A stretch of DNA of 11,959 bases from an uncultured Synergistales bacterium (lineage in GTDB: Bacteria; Synergistota; Synergistia; Synergistales; Aminobacteriaceae), in the NCBI GenBank assembly GCA_905234205.1, contig CAJOGG010000018.1:1-11959 (forward strand), given 5' to 3'. This document shows positions 5,882-11,959 of the stretch, one piece after another; position 1 is the first letter of the stretch; every line of letters starts with the position of its first letter. The notes under the pieces are model-generated. The model did no database searches and was not told where the DNA came from. It worked only from the letters and a program-made list of their open reading frames with translations. The position numbers were made by a program, and so were the translations under genes.

Positions 5882-8166
5882 TTATAGGCAAAAGTTATAC
5901 ACGAGTTGACGCTTATGACAAGGCCACAGGTAGAACTAAATACACTGAAGATCTTTGTGATAAACACGCTCTCGTAGCTAAAATAAAACACTCTAACGTA
6001 GCTCACGCGATCGTTAAATCCGTTGACATTTCCGAGGCCGAAAAAATTCCCGGAGTTGTGAAAGTTTTAACGTGCTTTGACGCTCCTGAATACCTCTTCC
6101 CGACGGCCGGGCACCCTTGGTCAACTGAAGAGAGCCACCAAGATATTTGCGATCGTAACGTTCTTACAAAGCATGTGAGATATTACGGTGATGATGTTGC
6201 TGCGGTGGTTGCTGAAGACGAAGTCGCGGCCAAACGTGCTATCGAAGCTATCAAGGTTGAGTATGAAGTATTGCCGTTTGTTCTTGACGTTCAGGAGGCT
6301 ATGAAGGACGGAGCGCCACAAATTCATGAGAAATACAAGAATAATGTGTTAGCTCATACGCAGATTCATAAAGGCAATTACGAGGAAGCTATCAAAGAGC
6401 CTGGCTTAATTAAGATCGATAAATGGTATAACACTCAAACGGTACAACATTGTCATATTGAGAACTTCATTTGTTACGCTTGGGAAGAAGGCGGACGAAT
6501 CCATGTAACCTCATCGACTCAAATTCCTCATGTAACAAGACGTTGTGTAGCTCAAGCCTTGGGAGTCGATTGGGGAAGAGTCAGAGTCGTTAAGCCTTAT
6601 ATCGGTGGTGGATTCGGAAACAAGCAAGACGCGTTATATGAGCCTTTGTGCGCATGGTTGACTACACAGGTCGGAGGACGTTTAGTAAAACTAGATTGTC
6701 AACGTGAAGAGACTTTTGCGAATAACAGAGTACGTCACGCAATTCGCTATCACTTTATCTCATGGGTCAAGCCGGACGGAACATTAGTAGCCAGAAAAGT
6801 TGAATGCTTCTCGAATCAAGGAGCCTATGCAAGTCACGGGCACGCTATTTGTGCAAAAGGTCTAGGATCATTCCCACAGCTTTATCCTTGCGAAAACTTT
6901 GAGGGTGATGGCTGGACGGTCTTCACTAATCGTCAAGTAGGTGGAGCTATGAGAGGTTACGGAATGCCTCAAGCAACCTTTGCTATCGAAGCTCATACTG
7001 AAGACATTTGCACAGAACTTGGTCTCGATCCAATTGCTTATCGTCGCAAAACTGTTATGCCGGTCGGTTATGTTGACGCGTTCTCAAAGAATGAACTTTA
7101 CTCTGACACGTTCAATCAATGCCTTGACGCCGGAATGAAATACATAGACTTTGAGCGCAAGAGAGAAGCTTACAAGAATCAAACTGGAGATATTAGGCGC
7201 GGGATCGGAGTATCGTTATTGTGGTACAACACCGCTGTATGGCCAATAGCTCTTGAAACTTCATCGTGCAGAATGGTAATGAATCAGGACGGCTCTATAC
7301 AACTTCAAGTAGGTGAGACCGAAATAGGCCAAGGAGCTGACACAGCTTTTTCACAAATGGCGGCGGAAACTCTCGGAATACCGTTTGAGAAAGTTCACAT
7401 AGTTTCTTGCCAGGATACTGACGTAACACCATTCGGAACAGGAGCTTACGCTTCTCGACAAACTTACGCGGCAGGAATGGGAATAAGAGGTTGTGCGGAG
7501 GCTTTCAAGGCTCATATCTTGGACGTTGCTTACAGATACACAAGAATGCAGTCGTACTTAATGGATATTGTGGACGGAAATATCATTCGCAAAACTGACG
7601 GAAGAGTCTTAATGACTCTTGGTGAGCTTGCTTTGACAGTGTTATATGACCGTGAACACAACGAGCATTTAACCATGGAGAAGACTGCGCAACTTAAGAC
7701 TAACGCATATAGTTTTGGGTGCTGCTTTGCTGAAGTCGAGGTCGATATCCCTATGTGCCAAGTGAAACTCCTGAATATCATCAACGTACACGACGCTGGA
7801 ACGTTAATCAATCCTGCCTTGGCCGAAGCTCAAGTTCATGGTGGAATGAGCATGGGAATCGGTTACGGCTTATCGGAGAAAATGCTTTACGACGCTAAAA
7901 CGGGTAAATTACTCAACGGGAATTTGCTTGACTATAAACTTTCAACAATGATGGATCACCCACATTTAGAGGCACAATTCGTCGAGAACCCTGAACCAAC
8001 TAGCGCATATGGCACAAAAGGACTCGGAGAACCTCCAGTTAATCCAGTCGCTTCCGCAATTCGTAACGCAATACTCAACGCTACAGGAGTGGCCTTTGAT
8101 GAACTTCCTATGCGTCCACATTTGCTTTACGAGAAATTTTCACAAGCTGGATTTTTCCAGGATTAG
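5878..8166 (+). CDS. xdhA: Xanthine dehydrogenase-type molybdenum hydroxylase, Mo cofactor-binding subunit
   Basis: 762 residues, ATG overlapping the permease stop by four bases, with GGAG eight bases upstream inside the permease gene. Residues 1-135 are the small hammerhead (a/b) domain, beginning KSYTRVDAYDKATGRTKYTEDL. The cofactor-binding region follows: QTVQHCHIEN (187-196), GGGFGNKQD (243-251), AMRGYGMPQ (357-365), VGETEIGQGADTAFSQ (478-493), FGTGAYASRQTY (519-530), and the catalytic KGLGEPPVNP with glutamate E718. The family hydroxylates purines at C2/C8 using water and passes electrons to the FAD and iron-sulfur subunits encoded next. Length and motif style resemble the three-gene E. 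coli XdhABC type rather than the fused animal enzyme. Position 250 is glutamine where bovine enzyme has substrate-binding E802, and other pocket sites differ too, so the exact purine is open. Nearby yqeB/yqeC suggest a selenium-activated Mo centre (inference). Confidence 0.93.
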   Translation: MIIGKSYTRVDAYDKATGRTKYTEDLCDKHALVAKIKHSNVAHAIVKSVDISEAEKIPGVVKVLTCFDAPEYLFPTAGHPWSTEESHQDICDRNVLTKHVRYYGDDVAAVVAEDEVAAKRAIEAIKVEYEVLPFVLDVQEAMKDGAPQIHEKYKNNVLAHTQIHKGNYEEAIKEPGLIKIDKWYNTQTVQHCHIENFICYAWEEGGRIHVTSSTQIPHVTRRCVAQALGVDWGRVRVVKPYIGGGFGNKQDALYEPLCAWLTTQVGGRLVKLDCQREETFANNRVRHAIRYHFISWVKPDGTLVARKVECFSNQGAYASHGHAICAKGLGSFPQLYPCENFEGDGWTVFTNRQVGGAMRGYGMPQATFAIEAHTEDICTELGLDPIAYRRKTVMPVGYVDAFSKNELYSDTFNQCLDAGMKYIDFERKREAYKNQTGDIRRGIGVSLLWYNTAVWPIALETSSCRMVMNQDGSIQLQVGETEIGQGADTAFSQMAAETLGIPFEKVHIVSCQDTDVTPFGTGAYASRQTYAAGMGIRGCAEAFKAHILDVAYRYTRMQSYLMDIVDGNIIRKTDGRVLMTLGELALTVLYDREHNEHLTMEKTAQLKTNAYSFGCCFAEVEVDIPMCQVKLLNIINVHDAGTLINPALAEAQVHGGMSMGIGYGLSEKMLYDAKTGKLLNGNLLDYKLSTMMDHPHLEAQFVENPEPTSAYGTKGLGEPPVNPVASAIRNAILNATGVAFDELPMRPHLLYEKFSQAGFFQD

Positions 8167-8180
8167 GGAGGTGAATTTTA

Positions 8181-9062
8181 ATGTATGACGTTGAAGCTAT
8201 TTATGAGGCAAAAACTGTTGAAGAAGCAATAAAGCTACGTCAGGAACACCCCAAGGCCGTAATAATCGCTGGCGGCTCCGACGTGTTGATAAAAATTCGT
8301 GAAGGCAAGTTAGCAGGCTGTGAACTTATAAGCATTTACGGAATAGACTCAATCAGGGGTATACGCATGGAAGACGACGGGACTTTACGTATAGGATCGT
8401 TGACTTCATTCTCACACATAACGCGAAACGAATTAATCCAGAAGTATATTAACGTCTTAGGTGAAGCTGTTGACAAAGTTGGCGGTCCTCAAATTCGTGC
8501 AATAGGTACAATCGGTGGAAACACTTGCAACGGAGTCACGAGCGCTGACTCTGCGTCAACGTTAATGGCTTGGGAGGCTATTATCGAGTTGACCGGCCCT
8601 AATGGTGTACGAAGAGTTCCGATTGAGAAATTTTACTTGGGCGCAGGAAAAGTTGATATACAACCAGGCGAAATTCAAACGGGCGTTCTTATCACAAAGG
8701 ACTCATACGAGAATTGCAAGGGTCATTATATTAAGTACGGAATGCGTAACGCTATGGAAATCGCTACCACAGGCTGTTCTGTGAACGTGAGATTATCGCC
8801 CGATAAAAAAGTTGTCGAACGTTTGAGAATTGGTTATGGAGTTGCTGCTCCTGTTCCTATTCGTGCACACAAGACTGAAGCTGCGTTCAATGGCGCAAGT
8901 GTTTCAATGGAGACTGCCAACGGGATCGCTAAAACAGTGCTTGAGGACGTAAATCCCCGCGACAGTTGGAGAGCATCAAAGAGCATGAGGTTACATTTAT
9001 GTTCAGTGATGGCCAAGCGTGCATTTATTGAGGCTGTAAAATTGTCTGGAGGTGAGATTTAA
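8181..9062 (+). CDS. xdhB: Molybdenum hydroxylase FAD-binding subunit
   Basis: 293 residues; start ATG at 8181 after GGGAGGTG (8166-8173), 14 bases beyond the large-subunit stop. It matches the CO dehydrogenase/xanthine dehydrogenase medium subunit. The N-terminal FAD domain shows IIAGGSDVLIKIR (28-40), where the AGGS(T)D loop binds the pyrophosphate, and GTIGGNTCNGVTSADS (109-124), the second FAD loop. The C-terminal domain (about 180-290) has the usual MRNAMEIA and GYGVAAPVP runs. The protein passes electrons from the iron-sulfur subunit to the outside acceptor (NAD or another carrier). I do not see the long Fe-S insertion known from 4-hydroxybenzoyl-CoA reductase, and 293 residues is normal for the simple form. 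Its stop overlaps the next start by one base (TAATG), so translation is coupled. Confidence 0.93.
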   Translation: MYDVEAIYEAKTVEEAIKLRQEHPKAVIIAGGSDVLIKIREGKLAGCELISIYGIDSIRGIRMEDDGTLRIGSLTSFSHITRNELIQKYINVLGEAVDKVGGPQIRAIGTIGGNTCNGVTSADSASTLMAWEAIIELTGPNGVRRVPIEKFYLGAGKVDIQPGEIQTGVLITKDSYENCKGHYIKYGMRNAMEIATTGCSVNVRLSPDKKVVERLRIGYGVAAPVPIRAHKTEAAFNGASVSMETANGIAKTVLEDVNPRDSWRASKSMRLHLCSVMAKRAFIEAVKLSGGEI

Positions 9063-9553
9063 TGAGCAATCAATACAAGCTTGTTACATGTACAATCAAC
9101 GGCAAAGAACGTAGCGCTATGGTTGACGTGAGAGCGTCTCTTACTGACATGTTACGAAACGATTACGGCCTAACGAGTGTAAAAAAGGGCTGTGAGGTTG
9201 GAGAGTGCGGGGCTTGCGCGGTTATCATTGATGGCGAGTGTTTCAACTCCTGTATCTATCTTGCTATATGGGCTGACGGAAAAAATATCACGACGCTTGA
9301 GGGCTTGACACACCCCGACGGAACTTTATCGGACATTCAACAGGCATTTGTTGACGAGAGCGCAATACAGTGTGGTTTCTGTTCTCCTGGTTTCATGATT
9401 GAGGCCGAGTCATTTTTACAGAAAGGCAAAATCTACACCGACGACGAGTTACGCAAATTATTATCGGGACATCTTTGCCGCTGCACAGGCTACGAGAACA
9501 TCTTACGCGCTGTCAAGAAAGTTATGCACAAGAGAGCGGCTGAATCAGTCTAG
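9062..9553 (+). CDS. xdhC: Molybdenum hydroxylase [2Fe-2S] subunit
   Basis: 163 residues; ATG at 9062 with GGAGGTG at 9048-9054 inside the previous gene. All eight cluster cysteines are present. The plant-ferredoxin type centre is C44, C49, C52 and C64 (in GCEVGECGACAVIIDGEC and NSC). The second, helical-domain centre is C104, C107, C139 and C141 (in QCGFCSPG and HLCRCTGY). The small subunit relays electrons between the Mo site and FAD. Length and motifs are standard for stand-alone small subunits, as in E. coli XdhC; note that the same letter name is used in Rhodobacter for an unrelated maturation factor, a homologue of which is encoded further downstream here. It is the last gene before the terminator at 9570-9601. 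Confidence 0.95.
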   Translation: MSNQYKLVTCTINGKERSAMVDVRASLTDMLRNDYGLTSVKKGCEVGECGACAVIIDGECFNSCIYLAIWADGKNITTLEGLTHPDGTLSDIQQAFVDESAIQCGFCSPGFMIEAESFLQKGKIYTDDELRKLLSGHLCRCTGYENILRAVKKVMHKRAAESV

Positions 9554-9569
9554 CTTAAATCACAATGAC

Positions 9570-9601
9570 AGGGGAGGCGTAATAACGTTTCCCCTATTTT
9601 T
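9570..9601 (+). terminator. Intrinsic terminator after the hydroxylase operon
   Basis: The arms 9570-9580 and 9585-9595 pair along 11 positions (AGGGGA with TCCCCT, two G-U pairs, CGT with ACG) around the tetraloop AATA. After one A comes a run of five T (9597-9601). It starts 17 bases after the stop of the [2Fe-2S] gene and ends 20 bases before the next start. On the minus strand there is no T-run, so it acts rightward only. With a short T-run some read-through into the two downstream accessory genes is likely. Confidence 0.8.
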
Positions 9602-9621
9602 ACATCAAGAGGAAATATTTC

Positions 9622-10638
9622 ATGAAGTTAATTAACACGAAAGACTCTGTCGGACAAATGCTATGTCATGACGTCACGCAGATTATCCCCGGAGTAAAGA
9701 AAGGCCCTGCGTTTCGTAAAGGGCACATAATCAAAGAGGAAGATATACCAGTATTATTGAGCCTTGGCAAGGACAATATCTATATATGGGAAGTCAACGA
9801 AAACATGCTCCACGAAAACGACGCCGCCGAAATTCTCTATGAGCTTTGCAGAAATGAACACATGCACCACGGAGAGATAAAAGAAGGCAAAATAGAAGCC
9901 ATTGCGGATATTGATGGGCTGCTCAAAGTTGATATTGATAGGCTTAACTCCGTGAACTCTCAAGGCGAAATGATGATAGCTACGAGGCATAATAATTTTC
10001 CCATAAAAGCTGGCGACGTACTTGCAGGCATGAGGATTATACCGTTGATTATTGAGCGCGAAAAAATGAACAAGGTGAAGCGTGATGTCTCTGGCTTTTC
10101 GATCTTGCGTATACTTCCATTTACGTTAAAAAAAGTTGGCATTATAACGACGGGCAACGAGGTTTATTACAAACGCATTGAGGACAAATTCACGCCTGTT
10201 GTATGCGCAAAAGTTAAAGAGTACGGAGGCCAAGTAATTGCAAATCGAATCAGCAGCGACGATCCAGAAATGACAGTTTCATTTATCAACGAGCTATTAG
10301 CTATGGGCGCAGAAATGATTCTATGTACCGGCGGAATGAGCGTTGACCCTGACGACCGAACACCTTATGCAATTCGTAAAGCTTCAGATAGAGTTGTGAG
10401 TTATGGCGCACCAGTCTTACCCGGGGCTATGTTCATGCTTGCTTATAAAGGAGTTGTCCCGATTGTCGGGCTTCCCGGCTGTGTGATGTATGCAAGGCGA
10501 ACGATATTCGATTTAATTCTACCAAGGTTAATGGCAAGAGATCCGGTTATGCGTGAAGAAATTGACGGGCTTGGTGAAGGCGGGCTTTGTCTCAACTGTA
10601 AAATCTGCACATTTCCTAATTGTGGGTTCGGACGATGA
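9622..10638 (+). CDS. Molybdopterin-binding protein (MoCF_biosynth/MoeA-like) with C-terminal cysteine motif
   Basis: 338 residues; ATG at 9622 with AAGAGGA (9607-9613) eight bases upstream. Residues 1-165 form an N-terminal part with short beta motifs (RKGHII, EDIPVLLSLG, IKAGDVLAGMRIIP) seen in molybdopterin-binding proteins of hydroxylase clusters. Residues 168-310 are a MogA/MoeA-type domain: KVGIITTGNEVY (171-182), CTGGMSVDPDDRTP (235-248), PVLPGAMFMLAY (264-275), GLPGCVMY (283-290). This domain binds molybdopterin and, in relatives, takes part in adenylylation or Mo insertion. The last 16 residues carry C323, C326, C329 and C334 (CLNCKICTFPNC), a possible zinc or Fe-S site. The protein is too short to be a full MoeA (about 400 residues). 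It probably handles the cofactor for the neighbouring hydroxylase. Its stop overlaps the next start by four bases. Confidence 0.85.
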   Translation: MKLINTKDSVGQMLCHDVTQIIPGVKKGPAFRKGHIIKEEDIPVLLSLGKDNIYIWEVNENMLHENDAAEILYELCRNEHMHHGEIKEGKIEAIADIDGLLKVDIDRLNSVNSQGEMMIATRHNNFPIKAGDVLAGMRIIPLIIEREKMNKVKRDVSGFSILRILPFTLKKVGIITTGNEVYYKRIEDKFTPVVCAKVKEYGGQVIANRISSDDPEMTVSFINELLAMGAEMILCTGGMSVDPDDRTPYAIRKASDRVVSYGAPVLPGAMFMLAYKGVVPIVGLPGCVMYARRTIFDLILPRLMARDPVMREEIDGLGEGGLCLNCKICTFPNCGFGR

Positions 10639-11681
10639 ATGAAACGCTAAAATTTTTTGAGCAACTTGCAAATTGTGATCCTAGTCGAGATAACGTTGCT
10701 TTCACTGTGATTAATGGCGAGGGTTACGGGGAAAAGGCTATTTTGTCAAATGGCAGAGTGATTCATTTATCGCGTCAAGAGGGCCTATTGTCGTCGCATT
10801 GTGAAGAGCTTGCTTGCGTTCGTGATACGGGGATTATTAATGTCGCTAATTCGTTGGTTTATTCTGAACGTATATTCGCTGGCAAAAAAATTGTAATCTG
10901 CGGAGCTGGGCACGTGTCGATGCCGATAATACGCTTAGCCAAAATGTTAGGTTTTCATGTTACCGTGATTGACGATCGCGAAATGTTCATTGAGAACGCT
11001 AGGAGAGCTGGAGCTGATATAGTTATGTGCGACAGTTTTTGGGGGGCGTTAGTGAAAATTTCAGGCGGTTCTGATACTTATTTTGTGGTTGTTACTCGTG
11101 GTCATCGTTATGACTCTGAATGTTTACGTGCGATACTCAATAAAACTTATGCCTACGTCGGTATGATGGGCTCAAGCCGCAGAGTTAAGATCGTTCGTGA
11201 AGGCCTTATTGCTGATGGCTATGACAATGGCGCGGTGGTTGGGATTCATTCGCCTATAGGACTTTCGATAAACGCGGAGACTCCTGAGGAAATTGCTATA
11301 TCAATTATGGCGGAGATCATTCAAGTTAAGAATCGCAATAAGGAAAGCGAATTCCCTGAAGAAATTTTGCGCGATATTTTGGGCACAGGTCTACACGAAT
11401 CATTACCGGGGCGAAAAGTTTTATGCACTATAGTATCTAAACAGGGGGCAGGCCCTCGTAATGTCGGCACGAAAATGCTTTACACCAGCGAAGGAAAAAG
11501 CCTTGGAACTATTGGCGGCGGTTTAATGGAAGCTAACGTCATGAAGAAAGCAGAGGAAATGTTCACACAAGAAAACCCTTCCCCCGTTTTAATGCGCGTA
11601 AACCTCACAGCCGGAGCTCTATCCAAAGAAGGCGAAGTTTGTGGTGGTGTGATTGAAATATGGATCGAACGAATTAGCTAA
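10635..11681 (+). CDS. XdhC/CoxI-family molybdenum hydroxylase maturation factor, domains in reversed order
   Basis: 348 residues from the ATG at 10635, which overlaps the upstream TGA (ATGA); a TTG five codons earlier is in frame but less likely. Factors of this family bind the finished Mo cofactor, guide its sulfuration and insert it into the hydroxylase. Here a Rossmann domain comes first (residues 84-230): [73 protein letters not shown]. The domain normally found at the N-terminus follows at 260-345: [27 protein letters not shown], and [12 protein letters not shown]. Residues 20-80 ([19 protein letters not shown], then [10 protein letters not shown]) may be a worn copy of that same domain. 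The role in activating the xdh product is inferred from family and context. The last eight bases overlap the convergent mtnA-like gene. Confidence 0.88.
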   Translation: MNETLKFFEQLANCDPSRDNVAFTVINGEGYGEKAILSNGRVIHLSRQEGLLSSHCEELACVRDTGIINVANSLVYSERIFAGKKIVICGAGHVSMPIIRLAKMLGFHVTVIDDREMFIENARRAGADIVMCDSFWGALVKISGGSDTYFVVVTRGHRYDSECLRAILNKTYAYVGMMGSSRRVKIVREGLIADGYDNGAVVGIHSPIGLSINAETPEEIAISIMAEIIQVKNRNKESEFPEEILRDILGTGLHESLPGRKVLCTIVSKQGAGPRNVGTKMLYTSEGKSLGTIGGGLMEANVMKKAEEMFTQENPSPVLMRVNLTAGALSKEGEVCGGVIEIWIERIS

Positions 11682-11959
11682 ATATCTCTCTAAGACTTTT
11701 AGTATATGGCGGTCTCGCTATGCCATGTTCGGTAACAATGCCCGTGATTAGATCATGTTCAGTAACGTCAAACGCAGGGTTATAGACTTTTATTCCAGTT
11801 GGAGCCATTCGCGTTTTATACCAAGCTTCTGTAATTTCTTCTGCCGGGCGTTGTTCAATCACTATTTCTTCTCCAGTCTGAATGCTCATATCTATAGTGG
11901 AACTTGGGCCAAGTACATAAAATGGTATTCCGTAATGTTTTGCGAGAATAGCTAGGCCC
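11674..11959 (-). CDS. mtnA: S-methyl-5-thioribose-1-phosphate isomerase (eIF2B-like), C-terminal part
   Basis: Partial: the minus-strand frame is open to the right window edge, so about 94 C-terminal codons are present and the start lies outside; the ATG at 11889 is internal. The translated end shows the family pattern: [23 protein letters not shown], then [34 protein letters not shown] and [18 protein letters not shown] with a P-x-STIDMS run and [14 protein letters not shown] are typical of MtnA, which isomerises methylthioribose-1-phosphate in methionine salvage; related ribose-1,5-bisphosphate isomerases and eIF2B-like proteins share the fold, and the active site itself is outside the window. 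It is convergent with the XdhC-like gene, overlapping it by eight bases, and is probably unrelated to purine breakdown. Confidence 0.85.
   Translation of the reverse strand, partial: GLAILAKHYGIPFYVLGPSSTIDMSIQTGEEIVIEQRPAEEITEAWYKTRMAPTGIKVYNPAFDVTEHDLITGIVTEHGIARPPYTKSLREIFS

Noticed and set aside
5878..9553. Selenocysteine codon in the hydroxylase subunits
   Set aside because: All frames run to normal stops at family-typical lengths; selenium in this enzyme class is a labile cofactor ligand, not encoded by UGA.
1..11959. tRNA or rRNA genes, CRISPR arrays, insertion sequences, attachment sites
   Set aside because: No cloverleaf-like stretch, regularly spaced repeats, transposase or integrase motif, or terminal inverted repeats were seen; nearly all bases belong to recognised genes.

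Overview
The window holds a purine-base catabolism locus built around a molybdenum hydroxylase of the xanthine dehydrogenase type, together with several of the accessory genes that mature such enzymes. The presence of YqeB and YqeC family proteins points to the subgroup known as selenium-dependent molybdenum hydroxylases, in which a labile selenium is placed on the Mo centre; no selenoprotein (in-frame UGA) is needed for this and none is seen. The DNA is AT-rich, with clear AGGAGG-type ribosome binding sites, tight gene spacing, ATGA/TAATG start-stop overlaps and occasional TTG starts. This suits an anaerobic bacterium of the Bacillota (Clostridia/Negativicutes) or Synergistota type. The choice is open; the unusual solute-binding protein makes me lean slightly to a gut or rumen Synergistota-like organism (inference only).

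Layout. (1) 1-2209, plus strand: the C-terminal end of yqeB, a small secreted solute-binding-like protein with no transporter partner, and a fused YqeC-MocA protein that should make the cytidylylated Mo cofactor. (2) 2186-4219, minus strand: guanine deaminase, then a YheO/DauR-like PAS-HTH regulator that also has its own near-consensus promoter overlapping the guaD stop codon. (3) 4220-4531: a 312-base divergent regulatory region with a tandem 12-bp repeat, an extended -10 promoter and inverted repeats. (4) 4532-9553, plus strand: an NCS2 purine permease followed without gaps by the Mo, FAD and [2Fe-2S] subunits of the hydroxylase, closed by a well-formed intrinsic terminator at 9570-9601. (5) 9622-11681, plus strand: a molybdopterin-binding protein with a C-terminal four-cysteine motif, translationally coupled to an XdhC/CoxI-family maturation factor whose recognisable domains are in reversed order. 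(6) 11674-11959, minus strand: the C-terminal end of a methylthioribose-1-phosphate isomerase (mtnA) family gene, probably the next, unrelated locus.

How it fits together (inference from families): the permease imports a purine base; GuaD turns guanine into xanthine; the three-subunit hydroxylase oxidises a purine, probably hypoxanthine/xanthine-like, although several pocket positions differ from the bovine enzyme; YqeC-MocA, the molybdopterin-binding protein, the XdhC-like factor and YqeB supply, load and activate the cofactor; the HTH protein is the likely ligand-sensing switch. No entirely new system is evident. The most unusual points are the permuted XdhC-like factor, the compact YqeC-MocA fusion, the orphan solute-binding protein with lobe-like halves in reversed order, and the candidate operator motifs shared by the promoters.
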